This document shows, piece by piece, positions 48,850-59,215 of a stretch of 64,000 bases of DNA. The stretch's first letter is position 1. Every line of letters begins with the position of its first letter. The stretch spans positions 225,606 through 289,605 of the forward strand of contig CANPVP010000001.1 of assembly GCA_947581825.1 (NCBI GenBank). Direction: 5' to 3'. The notes under the pieces are model-generated. The model ran no database searches and was not told the DNA's origin. It was given only the letters and a program-made list of their open reading frames with translations. A program made the translations under genes and the position numbers. Source of the stretch: an uncultured Clostridia bacterium. GTDB taxonomy: Bacteria; Bacillota; Clostridia; TANB77; CAG-508.

Positions 48850-51800
48850 ATGTATTTAAAAAGATTAGAATTACATGGCTTTAAGTCATTTGTTGATAAA
48901 ACAGATTTAGAATTTATGCCAGGTATTACAACAGTTATAGGACCAAATGGTTCAGGTAAAAGTAATATATCAGACGCAATTAGATGGGTACTAGGAGAGC
49001 AAAGTATGAAGTCATTAAGAGGTTCAAAATCTGAAGATATTATTTTTGCCGGAACTCAAAATAGAAAAGCTCTTGGATTTGCTGAAGCTTCTTTAGTCTT
49101 TGATAATTCTGATGGAAAATTGCCAATTGAATATACAGAAGTTACAGTTACAAGAAAAATATATAGAAGCGGAGAGTCCGGATACTTTATAAACAAAACT
49201 CCATGTAGATTAAGAGATGTATTAGAATTATTCATGGATACAGGAATCGGTAAAGATGGATATTCAATTATAGGGCAAGGGAAAATTGACGAAATACTAA
49301 GTAATAAATCAGAAGATAGGCGTCATATTTTTGAGGAAGCAGCAGGAATTGTAAAATATAGAGTAAGAAAAGCAGAGTCAGAAAAAAAACTAGAACATAC
49401 AAAGTTAAATTTATTAAGAATTAATGATATTTTATCAGAAATAGAACTTAATATCGAACCTTTAAAGGTACAAGCTGAAAAAGCTAAAGAGTTTTTAAAG
49501 TTAAAAGAAGAATTGAAAAATATAGAAGTGGGTTTGTTTATATATAACATTGAAAATTATAAAGGAAAACTTAAAAAAATAGTTGAAGACGAAGAAATTT
49601 TTGTATCACAAGAGAATGAAGCAAATGAAAAAATGAGAGAAATACAAGAGCTAAAGGAAAAATTAAAGCAAGAAATAGAGAATACAACAAGTGAAATTGA
49701 AAACATGCAAAACTTAGGATTTCAAAGTGGACAAGAAAAAGAAAAAATCAATTCTGATATAAATGTATCAAATGAAAGAATTTTAAATAACAAAACAAAT
49801 TTCGAAAGATATACAGAAGAAATTGAAGAAATAAAAAATCGTATAGAGAAATTGGAAGATGAGAAAAAACAAAAACTAGAAAAAAAGACTAATTTGTCTG
49901 GAAATAAAGAGAAGTTTACAAAAGAGTTAGAAGAAAAAGAAAAAGAACTAGAAAAACTAACTTTGCAATTATCAGAAAAAGAGTTGAAATTAGAAAGTAA
50001 AAAGAGAAAAGTAGAGTCTAATATAGATTTGAAATATGAAAAAACAAATGAAATTGCAACAATAGAGGCGAATTATGAGAATATAGAAAAAAGAGAAAAA
50101 ACATTAAAGCAAGAGATACAAAACTCAATTTCAGAATTAGATAGCACTAGAATTTCAAAAGAAGAAATATCAAAAGGCTTTTATGAAATAGAGAGCAAGA
50201 AGAATTCGATTTCAGATAAATTAAAAAAAGTGCTAGACAAGAAAGAAGAAAGTGCCAATGTTCTAAAGGAATATGACGAAAAAATTAATAAATATGTTTT
50301 CGATATGAGAATGAAAGAGTCAAGACTTAAATTCTTAATAGAAACAGAAAAGGAAAAAGAGGGATATACTAAAAGTGTAAAGGCACTATTATTAGATTGT
50401 GAAAAAAATGCATCTCTTGCAAAAGGAATGCATGGGGTTTTAAGCAATCTTATTTCTGTTGAAAAAGAACATGAAACAGCAATAGAAATGTCACTTGGTG
50501 TAGCTCTGCAAAACATAGTAACTCAAGATGAAGAAGTAGCAAAAAAATTGGTGGAGCACTTAAGAGAAAATAATTTAGGAAGAGCATCTTTTCTACCAAT
50601 AACATCAGTAAAAGGTAAGAAAATAGAAAAATTTAAGAAAACAGATGGTATAATAGGAGTAGCATCAGACTTAGTTTCATATGATAAAAAATATGAACAA
50701 ATAATATTAAGCTTGTTAGGAAGAACAGTAATAGTAGATGATATGCCAAATGCAATTAAACTTGCTAAGTCTAATAATTATACTTTTAGAATAGTTACTC
50801 TAAAAGGAGATTTAATTAATCCATCAGGAGCAATCACAGGTGGATCTGTTGCAACAAAAACAGTAAACATATTAGGTAGAGCTAAAGAGATAAAGGACCT
50901 TGAAAAAGAAATAGAAAAAATAAATAAATCAATTAAAGAAGAAGAAAGTAAAAAAGAAAAATATAGTAAAAGCATAGAAAATGTCTTAGAAGAAACTGAA
51001 AAATTAGAAAGTGAATTAAAAAAAATAGATATAGTTTATGCTACAGAAAAACAAAAAATGTTATCTATAGAAGAAAATATTCAGAAAATGGAAAAGCGAT
51101 TAGAAACACTTAAAAACGAACGAGAAGAGGGCAATATCCAAAAGGATAAAATGCTAAGCGAGAAAGAAGAAATTGAAAAGCAAATTTCAGAGTTAATTTC
51201 TCAAAATGACGAGATGAATAAAGAAATAGAAGAATATGCAAATTTAAATAAAGATAATCAAAAGTACATAGATGATTTAAATTTTGATATTACTAATTTA
51301 AAAATATCAGTATCTTCTTTTGATGAAAGTGAATCTTCGATAGATGAAATTATAGAAAGAATAAATTTAGATATTAAACACAATAAAGAAAGTATTGCTA
51401 ACAAAGAAAATCAAAAAACAACGATAATAGAAGATAATAAGAAATTAGAAGAAAATATAGAAGAACTAAAGAAAAAGATAATAGAGATAGATGAAAAAGT
51501 AAAAAATAGTGGCTCTAAAGTAGAAGAATTAAAAGCTCAAAGAACAGAGTTGAATGAAAAATTATCTGAGACAGAAGAAAAAATCAATTCACAATTTGAA
51601 ATTTTAGAAGAAGTAAAAGGACAAATAGTAAAAATAGGTGTAAAAAAGACTAAACTAGAGCAAGATTTAGAAGAGGTAATAAATAATCTTTGGGAAGAAT
51701 ATGAGTTAACACCTAACAATGCAGCAGAATTTAAGAAACCAGAAAATGTACAAAATACAACAAAACAGGTTCACGAATTAAGAAATAGAATTAAAGATTT

Positions 51801-52392
51801 AGGAAGTGTAAATGTTGATGCAATAGAAGAATACAAAGAATTAAGCAAGAGATATGACTTTATGTGTGAGCAAAGATTGGATTTAGAAGATTCTATTGCA
51901 AAATTGAAAAAAGTTATTCAAGAAATGACAAATACTATGAAAAAGCAATTTATAGAACAGTTTAATATAATAAATAAAAATTTTGGAGAAGTATTTAAAG
52001 AATTATTTGGTGGAGGAAATGCAGAACTTATATTGCAAGATAAAGATAATGTATTAGAATGTGGAATAGAAATTCAAGTACAGCCACCAGGAAAGAAACT
52101 TCAAAATATGACACTACTATCAGGTGGAGAAAAAGCTTTCACAGCAATTGCAATATTGTTTGGAATTTTAAAAATAAACCCATCACCATTTTGTGTGTTA
52201 GATGAAATTGAAGCGGCTCTAGATGATGTAAATGTATTTAGATTTGCAGAATATCTTAAGAAATTTACTAAAACAACACAGTTTTTAGTAATAACACATA
52301 GAAAGGGAACAATGGAAGTAGCAGATACAGTGTATGGTGTTACAATGGAAGAAAAGGGTGTAAGTAAACTGTTATCAATGAAATTAAAGTAA
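48850..52392 (+). CDS. smc: Chromosome segregation protein SMC
   Basis: A 1180-residue SMC ATPase that organises and segregates chromosomes with ScpA/ScpB. N-terminal ATPase head (YLKRLELHGFKSFVDKTDLE; Walker A GPNGSGKSN), two long coiled coils separated by a hinge (about residues 500-690, with GVLSNLISVEKEHETAIEMS and GGSVATKTVNILGR), and the C-terminal head with signature LLSGGEKAFTAIAI and Walker B FCVLDEIEAALDD. The start is the ATG at 48850, with AAAAGGTGAAG upstream. Length is typical. ftsY and rnc, frequent neighbours, are not next to it. Confidence 0.97.
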   Translation: MYLKRLELHGFKSFVDKTDLEFMPGITTVIGPNGSGKSNISDAIRWVLGEQSMKSLRGSKSEDIIFAGTQNRKALGFAEASLVFDNSDGKLPIEYTEVTVTRKIYRSGESGYFINKTPCRLRDVLELFMDTGIGKDGYSIIGQGKIDEILSNKSEDRRHIFEEAAGIVKYRVRKAESEKKLEHTKLNLLRINDILSEIELNIEPLKVQAEKAKEFLKLKEELKNIEVGLFIYNIENYKGKLKKIVEDEEIFVSQENEANEKMREIQELKEKLKQEIENTTSEIENMQNLGFQSGQEKEKINSDINVSNERILNNKTNFERYTEEIEEIKNRIEKLEDEKKQKLEKKTNLSGNKEKFTKELEEKEKELEKLTLQLSEKELKLESKKRKVESNIDLKYEKTNEIATIEANYENIEKREKTLKQEIQNSISELDSTRISKEEISKGFYEIESKKNSISDKLKKVLDKKEESANVLKEYDEKINKYVFDMRMKESRLKFLIETEKEKEGYTKSVKALLLDCEKNASLAKGMHGVLSNLISVEKEHETAIEMSLGVALQNIVTQDEEVAKKLVEHLRENNLGRASFLPITSVKGKKIEKFKKTDGIIGVASDLVSYDKKYEQIILSLLGRTVIVDDMPNAIKLAKSNNYTFRIVTLKGDLINPSGAITGGSVATKTVNILGRAKEIKDLEKEIEKINKSIKEEESKKEKYSKSIENVLEETEKLESELKKIDIVYATEKQKMLSIEENIQKMEKRLETLKNEREEGNIQKDKMLSEKEEIEKQISELISQNDEMNKEIEEYANLNKDNQKYIDDLNFDITNLKISVSSFDESESSIDEIIERINLDIKHNKESIANKENQKTTIIEDNKKLEENIEELKKKIIEIDEKVKNSGSKVEELKAQRTELNEKLSETEEKINSQFEILEEVKGQIVKIGVKKTKLEQDLEEVINNLWEEYELTPNNAAEFKKPENVQNTTKQVHELRNRIKDLGSVNVDAIEEYKELSKRYDFMCEQRLDLEDSIAKLKKVIQEMTNTMKKQFIEQFNIINKNFGEVFKELFGGGNAELILQDKDNVLECGIEIQVQPPGKKLQNMTLLSGGEKAFTAIAILFGILKINPSPFCVLDEIEAALDDVNVFRFAEYLKKFTKTTQFLVITHRKGTMEVADTVYGVTMEEKGVSKLLSMKLK

Positions 52393-52492
52393 AAAGTTTA
52401 AATTATTATATTTTACAAAAAAGATGATAAAACTAGTAAACCTATATTATATTTCAAATATAGGTTTGTAATAGAGAAGGTATATTTTGTTT

Positions 52493-52518
52493 AAGGCGAG
52501 CTTTGCTCGTCTTTTTTG
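52493..52518 (+). terminator. Rho-independent terminator after smc
   Basis: GGCGAGC/GCTCGTC stem with TTT loop followed by T6. A second hairpin AAACCTATATT/AATATAGGTTT-like (52439-52468) lies just upstream of it. Confidence 0.75.
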
Positions 52519-52548
52519 TGTAATGAAAATGTCTAAAAAAAATAATAA

Positions 52549-52631
52549 ATGTCGAAACTACGCATTTTTAGCACTACAAGCGACTTTGATGGCTTCTGAC
52601 CTATATACATAAAATGAAAAATTAGTATAAT
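52549..52631 (+). promoter_or_regulatory. Possible Spo0A box and promoter of the giant surface protein gene
   Basis: TGTCGAA (52549-52555) matches a Spo0A box core. TATAAT (52626-52631) is a good -10 with a poor -35 (ATATAC) at 17 bases, 48 bases before the ATG, so an activator may be needed. Confidence 0.4.
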
Positions 52632-52679
52632 GTAAAATAGAGAAATAGCATTAAACAAAGGAAAAATGGAGGAAATTAT

Positions 52680-55600
52680 ATGAAACACAATACTGAAAGA
52701 AATAAAAGAATAGCAATTATTTTGTTCATATTAATTATACTATTGATTGTTCTAGCTTTATGGATGTTTACAAGAGCTTCTGAAGATGTAGCTCCAGAAC
52801 AACAAAAACATTATGAATCATATAGACACAATATTTTTGGTGTTGCAGGAGATTTCTGCGTATTTACTGAAGATGATGCAAGCTTATCAGAATGTACAGC
52901 TGATATTGCAATAGGAGGAGCATTAAAAAACGGAAGTTTTGGAAATTATAATACAGGATGGGAGAATTTTTACAAACAACATTTGGAATGTGTTAATTTA
53001 AATTCATATGTAAAAGGAAAATATGAAAGCGATGGTGGATATAAGTGGCAAGGAAAGCCAAAATCAGAATTGAAATGCTCTGATGGAACGTATAAGGGAA
53101 CGTGTACAGAGGAACATCAAATGGGACAGGCAAATTTGTACTTGTATACAGGAAATAGTGAAAATACGGTTAGTACAGAGAATGTAAATCCTAATCAATG
53201 CAATATAAATGGAAAATGCTATGATAATCCTACATGTGATGACAATGGTCAATGCCAAACTTATAATGCTTATAATGTAATCGAGGTTAAAAATGAGATT
53301 ATAGATTTTGAAAAAGAATTTAAATATTTAAGAAATTTATCAAGTCAATTAAAAGAAAAAGGGGATAATGCAGGAGAAGATTGTAAAGTTGATTGCAAAA
53401 ATGAACCTAACAATAGTCACACAATCAAATACCAAATTGCAGAAGATGAAGATACTGTAATAATTACCGTTGATGCACAAAACTTTTTTAATAATACATA
53501 TTGTGATACTTTTGATATAGAAGGAATAGATACTTCTAAATTTATAATAATAAATGTAGATTGTACTAATTGCTTTGGGGATAAATGCCCAGTTACGCCT
53601 AAAATATCTATCAATGGTTCTTCTGATGATTGGAATTATCTTGCAGAAAATATTGTTTGGAATTTTTACTGCCCTGAGGGAACAGAGAATGCTCAATTAG
53701 AAGCAGACCAAATGATAGGTACAATCTTAGCACCTAATATTGATGTACATATTAATGGCAACTTAGATGGTGCAGTAATAGCTAAAAAAGTAGAAGCATC
53801 AAATTCTATTTATGGTATAAATTCAGGACTTGGTTGGGGTGATATAGAAGAAGTAGAGCCACAAGAAGAGAAAACTTCAGTATATGTTGAAAAAGTTTGG
53901 GTTGATAATAATAATGCAGATAATAAGAGACCAGATAAAGTAGAGTTTAAATTATTTGCAGATGATGAAGAAAAAGGAATATTTACTTTAGAAAAAGAAG
54001 GTAAAACTTTAAAATTAGAAGATGCAATAACTGATACTACAACTTCAGAACAGCAAACAGAATCAACGAATAAATCAGAGTCAGAAAAAACAGAAAATCA
54101 AGGACAAGAATCAGTTGGAGAAACAGAAGAAAATCAAGATAAAGAATTAAAAGAATGGTCTTGCGAAATTGTAGATCTTCCAAAATATAAAGAAGATACG
54201 GATTTAGAAAATAGTGATAGTGAAGAAAAAGAAGAAATTGAGTATACAATTAAAGAAGTTGAAGTTAGTGATGATTACACTTCAAAAGTTGAGAAGATAG
54301 AAGATAATGAAGAGGGAAATGAAAATAATGATAATTATGCAGCAAGATATAGAATTACAAATACTTTAGTAACTGATATTGAAGGTAAGAAAGTTTGGGA
54401 TGATAATAATGATAGCAAAGGTTTAAGACCTGAGTCAATCGAAGTTACTTTGTATAGAAAAGATGAAAATGGAGCAGAGAAGAAAGTTGAAAAAGAAGTA
54501 ACTGAAAATGAGTCTGAAGAAGAAAGTGAAAATAAGAGTGAAGACAAGAATGAAGATAAGTTTAAGAATCCTATAACAGTTACAAAAGATGGCAATACTG
54601 GTAATGAGTGGTCATATAAATTTGAAGATGTTCCTAAGTATGATGAAAATGACGAAGAAATCAAATATTTTGTAAAAGAAGAAGTAAAAGATGAAAAAGC
54701 AAAAGATAAATACAATACAGAGATTTCAGGATTTACTATAACTAATAAATATAAAGAAGAAGAGAAAACAGAAGTTAAAGTAAAGAAGGTTTGGAATGAT
54801 AATAATAACCAAGATGGATTTAGACCTTCAAGTGTTAAAGTAACTTTAAAAGCGGATGTTGATGGCGTTGATATTAAAAATGCAACAGTAACTTTGAATA
54901 AAGACAATAATTGGGAGCATACATTTACAGATTTACCTAAATATAAAGATGGAGAAGAGATTGGATATAAAGTTACAGAAGAGAAAATTGATAAATATGA
55001 GACAACTATAAGTGACGATAATGTTATAACAAACAAACATATCCCAGAGGAAATATCTATTAAAGGAAATAAAACATGGGAAGATAATGATAATCAAGAT
55101 GGAATTAGACCTGATGAGATGAAAGTTAAGTTATATGCAAATGGTAAAGAATTAAAGGATAAAGCTCAAACTGTAACTAAAGAGAATAATTGGAAATACG
55201 AATTTAGTAATTTACCAAAATATGAAAATGGTGAAAGAATTAAGTATACAGTAGATGAAGAAGCTATAGATGGTTATGAGAAGACAGTAGAAGGATACAA
55301 TATAATAAATAAACATAAGCCAGAGCAAATTTCTATTGAAGGAGAGAAGACTTGGATAGATAATGATAATCAAGATGGAAAGAGACCTACAGATATTACT
55401 GTTAAAGTATTTGCAGATGGTAAAGAGTTAGAGGGCAAGAGACAAAAAGCTTCTGTAGAAAATAATTGGCATTATAAATTTGATAAATTAGATAAATACG
55501 CAAATGGTAAAGAAATTAAATATACAATTCAAGAAGAGAGGATTAAAGGATATACTTCAGAAGTTGATGAAAATTATAATATTACAAATAGACATGAGCC

Positions 55601-58600
55601 AGAGAAAATAAATATTAAGATAACAAAAACTTGGGATGATGGCAATAATCAAGATGGTAAGAGACCTACAGAGATTAAAGTTAAATTATTAGCAGATGGA
55701 AAACAAGTACAAGAAGCTACAGTAAAAGCTAATGATGATGGTAAGTGGGAATATGAGTTTAAAGATGTTCCAAAATATGCAAAGGGAAAAGAAATAAAAT
55801 ATACAATTACAGAAGATAGCATACCAGAATATACAACTGAAATAGATGGATTTAAGATAACTAATAAGCATACACCAGCAAAGACAAGTGTATCTGGAGA
55901 AAAAGTTTGGGAAGATAATAATGATCAAGACGGAAAGAGACCAGATAGTATTACAGTATATCTATTAGCAGATGGACAAAAAGTTGATGGAAAATCAGTA
56001 ACAGTAACTGAAAAAGATAATTGGAAATATGAATTTAAAAATCTACCAAAATATAAAGAGGGAAAACAAATAACATACACAGTTGAAGAGAAAAAGGTTG
56101 AAGGTTATGATAATCCAGTTATAGAAGGATTTAAGATAACTAATAAACATACTCCAGAAACAACAGAAGTTGAAGGAACAAAGACATGGGCAGATAATGA
56201 CAATCAAGATGGAATTAGACCAGATAGTATAACCGTAGAGTTATATGCAAATGGTGAAAAGAAGCAATACAAAGAAGTCAAATCATCTGATGGTTGGTCA
56301 TATAAATTTGAAAACTTACCAAAATATGAAGCTGGTAAAAAGATAACATATACAGTTAAAGAAGTTAAAGTAAATAAATATGTAACAACTATAGATGGAT
56401 ATAATATTACAAATACACATACACCTGAAAAGATAGAAATCAAAGGTACAAAGACATGGGAAGATGCGGAAAATCAAGATGGAAAGAGACCTGAGAAGAT
56501 AACAGTTAAAGTATTAAAAGGTGATGAAGTTGTAGATACACAAGAAGTTACTGCTGAAAATGGATGGAAATACAAGTTTGAAAACTTAGATAAATACGAA
56601 GATGGAAAAGAAATCGAATACAGGATACAAGAAGAAACAGTTCCAGAGTATAAAACAGAAATAGATGGATATAACATAACAAATACTCACAAACCAGAGA
56701 CAACAGAAGTTGAAGGACAGAAGACATGGAATGATGAAAATAATCAAGATGGTATAAGACCTGATAGTATAACAGTAAAATTATTAGCAAATGGAAAAGA
56801 AGTAGATGGTAAAAAACAAAAAGTAACAGCAGAGGATGGATGGAAATACAAATTTGATAAATTACCAAAATATTCAAAGGGTGAATTAATCGAATATACA
56901 GTTAAAGAAGAAAATGTTACTGGATATGAAGCAAAAGTAGATGAAAAAAATAATATAACAAATACTCATAAACCAGAGACAATAAAAGTTTCAGGAGAGA
57001 AGACTTGGGAAGATGAAAACGACCAAGATGGAATAAGACCAGATGAAATAACAATCACATTGTTAGCAGATGGAAAAGAAATAAAAGGTGAAACTAAGAA
57101 AGTAACAAAAGCAGATGGTTGGAAATATGAATTTACAGATTTACCAAAATACAACAATGGAAAAGAGATAACCTATACAGTTAAAGAAGTTAAGGTAGAG
57201 GGGTATACAACAAAAATAAATGGAATGGATATAACAAATACACATACACCAGATACTGTAAAAGTTTCAGGAACTAAGAAATGGGTTGATAATGATAATC
57301 AAGATGGAATGAGACCTAATAGCATTGTAGTTAAACTATTGGCAGATGGAACAGAGATAGAGCATAAAACTGTAACTGCATCAGATGGTTGGAAGTATGA
57401 ATTTACAGGATTAGCAAAATGTAAAGATGGAAAAGATATAAAATATACAGTTGAAGAAGATGATGTAGCAGGATATGAATCAAAAGTTGATGACAAAAAC
57501 AATATAACTAACACACACAAGACAGAAAAAACAACTATAGAAGGAACTAAAACATGGAGTGATTTCAACAATCAAGAAAATGTAAGACCTGATAGTATAA
57601 CAATTAGATTATATGCAAACGGAAAAGAAGTAAAATCTAAGAAAGTAACAGCAAAAGCTGGATGGAAATATAAATTTGACGACTTAGATGTATACGAAAA
57701 CGGAGAGAAGATAAGATATACGATTAGAGAAGATCAACTAGAAGAATATGAAACAGAAGTAGATGGATATGATGTAAATAATGAACATGGTATTGTTGCT
57801 GGTGGAGAAGTTATAGATGTAACAGTAACAAAAGTATGGGATGATGCAGGTTATGAAAGCAAGAGACCAAGCAAAGTAATTGTACATCTACTAGCAAATG
57901 GAACAATTGTAAAAACACAAGAAGTAACTGCTAAGACAAATTGGGAATATACATTCAGACAATTAGATAAGTATGATGAGAATGATAATGAAATAAAATA
58001 TACAGTAGTAGAAGAAGCAATAAGTGGATACGAAACAAGAGTTGATGGCTTGAAGATAACAAATACATATGTTCCAGAAGTGGCAGATAATACAATTATG
58101 ATAAAGATTAATAAGTATGAAAAAGGAACATCTAAGAAATTATCTGGAGCAAAATTTGAACTAGCAATTAAGAAAGTTGAAAGTAAAGATAAATACAAAG
58201 AAATTTTGAAGAAGACAGAGAAGACAAATTCAATAGGACAAATAGTATTAAAAGATTTGAAATTAGATACAGGTAAGTATGTTCTAGAACTAAAAGAATC
58301 TGATGCACCAAAAGGATATAAGAAGTCTGGCGATATAATTAAGATTGAATTTTCTATAAAGGAAAAAGACGGAAAGAAAGTTATTGAGCTAAAAGAAAAG
58401 TACAAGAATGTAGAAGTAGAAAAATCAACAATGACACTAAAAGTAGAAAATGCTAAAGAGCAGAAGAAAGATAATACAACATCAAAAGGTAAATTACCAC
58501 AAACAGGACCAGGAAGCGTAGTAGTGGTAGGATTAGTAATTGTAGGATTCTTAGCAATTGGTGCAATAGGAATATTCAAATATAGAGAAGTTAAATTCTA

Positions 58601-58601
58601 A
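52680..58601 (+). CDS. Giant LPXTG surface protein: choice-of-anchor-A-like head, 14 Cna-B-type repeats, SpaA domain
   Basis: A 1973-residue wall-anchored adhesin. An N-terminal hydrophobic signal-anchor (IAIILFILIILLIVLALWMF) is followed by a Cys-rich head of the choice-of-anchor-A type (residues about 50-390; HNIFGVAGDFCVF, IGTILAPNIDVHINGNLDGA), then fourteen Cna-B domains (each begins like KTWEDNDNQDGIRP and ends like YNITNTH), a SpaA-like domain (KLSGAKFELAI...), and LPQTG (58494-58508) with membrane helix and basic tail. Such stalks usually form internal Lys-Asn isopeptide bonds; the Lys and Asn positions recur in nearly all repeats. Two early repeats carry long acidic insertions. Sortase at 25818 could anchor it. 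Confidence 0.92.
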   Translation: MKHNTERNKRIAIILFILIILLIVLALWMFTRASEDVAPEQQKHYESYRHNIFGVAGDFCVFTEDDASLSECTADIAIGGALKNGSFGNYNTGWENFYKQHLECVNLNSYVKGKYESDGGYKWQGKPKSELKCSDGTYKGTCTEEHQMGQANLYLYTGNSENTVSTENVNPNQCNINGKCYDNPTCDDNGQCQTYNAYNVIEVKNEIIDFEKEFKYLRNLSSQLKEKGDNAGEDCKVDCKNEPNNSHTIKYQIAEDEDTVIITVDAQNFFNNTYCDTFDIEGIDTSKFIIINVDCTNCFGDKCPVTPKISINGSSDDWNYLAENIVWNFYCPEGTENAQLEADQMIGTILAPNIDVHINGNLDGAVIAKKVEASNSIYGINSGLGWGDIEEVEPQEEKTSVYVEKVWVDNNNADNKRPDKVEFKLFADDEEKGIFTLEKEGKTLKLEDAITDTTTSEQQTESTNKSESEKTENQGQESVGETEENQDKELKEWSCEIVDLPKYKEDTDLENSDSEEKEEIEYTIKEVEVSDDYTSKVEKIEDNEEGNENNDNYAARYRITNTLVTDIEGKKVWDDNNDSKGLRPESIEVTLYRKDENGAEKKVEKEVTENESEEESENKSEDKNEDKFKNPITVTKDGNTGNEWSYKFEDVPKYDENDEEIKYFVKEEVKDEKAKDKYNTEISGFTITNKYKEEEKTEVKVKKVWNDNNNQDGFRPSSVKVTLKADVDGVDIKNATVTLNKDNNWEHTFTDLPKYKDGEEIGYKVTEEKIDKYETTISDDNVITNKHIPEEISIKGNKTWEDNDNQDGIRPDEMKVKLYANGKELKDKAQTVTKENNWKYEFSNLPKYENGERIKYTVDEEAIDGYEKTVEGYNIINKHKPEQISIEGEKTWIDNDNQDGKRPTDITVKVFADGKELEGKRQKASVENNWHYKFDKLDKYANGKEIKYTIQEERIKGYTSEVDENYNITNRHEPEKINIKITKTWDDGNNQDGKRPTEIKVKLLADGKQVQEATVKANDDGKWEYEFKDVPKYAKGKEIKYTITEDSIPEYTTEIDGFKITNKHTPAKTSVSGEKVWEDNNDQDGKRPDSITVYLLADGQKVDGKSVTVTEKDNWKYEFKNLPKYKEGKQITYTVEEKKVEGYDNPVIEGFKITNKHTPETTEVEGTKTWADNDNQDGIRPDSITVELYANGEKKQYKEVKSSDGWSYKFENLPKYEAGKKITYTVKEVKVNKYVTTIDGYNITNTHTPEKIEIKGTKTWEDAENQDGKRPEKITVKVLKGDEVVDTQEVTAENGWKYKFENLDKYEDGKEIEYRIQEETVPEYKTEIDGYNITNTHKPETTEVEGQKTWNDENNQDGIRPDSITVKLLANGKEVDGKKQKVTAEDGWKYKFDKLPKYSKGELIEYTVKEENVTGYEAKVDEKNNITNTHKPETIKVSGEKTWEDENDQDGIRPDEITITLLADGKEIKGETKKVTKADGWKYEFTDLPKYNNGKEITYTVKEVKVEGYTTKINGMDITNTHTPDTVKVSGTKKWVDNDNQDGMRPNSIVVKLLADGTEIEHKTVTASDGWKYEFTGLAKCKDGKDIKYTVEEDDVAGYESKVDDKNNITNTHKTEKTTIEGTKTWSDFNNQENVRPDSITIRLYANGKEVKSKKVTAKAGWKYKFDDLDVYENGEKIRYTIREDQLEEYETEVDGYDVNNEHGIVAGGEVIDVTVTKVWDDAGYESKRPSKVIVHLLANGTIVKTQEVTAKTNWEYTFRQLDKYDENDNEIKYTVVEEAISGYETRVDGLKITNTYVPEVADNTIMIKINKYEKGTSKKLSGAKFELAIKKVESKDKYKEILKKTEKTNSIGQIVLKDLKLDTGKYVLELKESDAPKGYKKSGDIIKIEFSIKEKDGKKVIELKEKYKNVEVEKSTMTLKVENAKEQKKDNTTSKGKLPQTGPGSVVVVGLVIVGFLAIGAIGIFKYREVKF
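53874..58075 (+). repeat. Fourteen tandem Cna-B coding repeats of about 0.26-0.45 kb
   Basis: Repeated protein unit of about 85-90 residues with conserved GxKTWxDxxNQDGxRPDSI, W(K/E)Y(K/E)F, LPKY, EI(K/T)YT(V/I), and NITNTHxPE segments. Repeats 4-13 are the most alike; 1, 2 and 14 diverge. The high DNA similarity makes copy number prone to change by recombination and assembly of this region error-prone. Confidence 0.85.
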
Positions 58602-58621
58602 AAAGAGAATTACATAAAAAT

Positions 58622-58660
58622 AAAAGACATGTTTTAAATTTTAAAACATGTCTTTTTAGT
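58622..58660. terminator. Bidirectional terminator between convergent genes
   Basis: 15-bp stem (58622-58636 with 58642-58656; core AAGACATGTTTTA/TAAAACATGTCTT) with A and T flanks. Confidence 0.9.
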
Positions 58661-58670
58661 AGAGTTTAAA

Positions 58671-59036
58671 TTATTGAATCGTTCTGATTATAGCACCATC
58701 AATATAACCATTATCATTGTAGTGAAAATAAATATTATATTTTTGTGTATCAGCAATGCTTTCAAGAGAGAAATCATATGAATCATTTAGCAATACTTGA
58801 ATTTTATGCTCGCTAGACTGATTAGAAGTTTGAACAGCTCTAATTAAAATGTGGACAACAGAACCTGATTGTGTTCCTTTGTATTCTAAGAAAGATTGAT
58901 TAAAGGAAGATATTGCTTGTAATTCGTCTTCAGATATATCTTTTGGCTTTAGCGAATTAAGGTTTAATGATGAAAAGCCAAAAACTACTTGCATAATTAA
59001 TATTATTATATTTGATTTACTTAATAAAAAATTCAT
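58671..59036 (-). CDS. Hypothetical small exported or membrane-anchored protein
   Basis: A 121-residue protein with an N-terminal hydrophobic segment (IIILIMQVVFGFSSLNL) that reads as a signal peptide or anchor, followed by a small alpha/beta domain (DELQAISSFNQSFLEYKGTQ, VVHILIRAVQTSNQSSEHKI, YDFSLESIADTQKYNIYFHY). I do not recognise it. The start at 59036 has GAGGTGACAAT directly upstream. It is divergent from the TagO-like gene and convergent with the giant surface protein gene. Confidence 0.55.
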   Translation of the reverse strand: MNFLLSKSNIIILIMQVVFGFSSLNLNSLKPKDISEDELQAISSFNQSFLEYKGTQSGSVVHILIRAVQTSNQSSEHKIQVLLNDSYDFSLESIADTQKYNIYFHYNDNGYIDGAIIRTIQ

Positions 59037-59215
59037 TATTGTCACCTCACTAAAAGTATACAACAACCATAAATTATTATCAAGAAGATTTTTTATTTGC
59101 AAAAATTTTCTTTTAATATAATTTTTTTGAATTTAAAAAAAAGGGTAAAACATTGACAAAAATGTTTTATAAAGATAGAATAAGGAACAGAAAAATAAAA
59201 AGTGAGGTATTATAT

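Noticed and set aside
53874..58075. Regular repeats considered as a CRISPR array
   Set aside because: The units are about 260-450 bp, encode protein in one frame and have no spacer-repeat structure.
57851..58579. Long open frame on the minus strand opposite the Cna-B repeats (and similar ones at 54335-55036 and 56204-56877)
   Set aside because: They are shadows of repetitive, codon-biased plus-strand repeats; they have no ribosome binding sites and low-complexity products.
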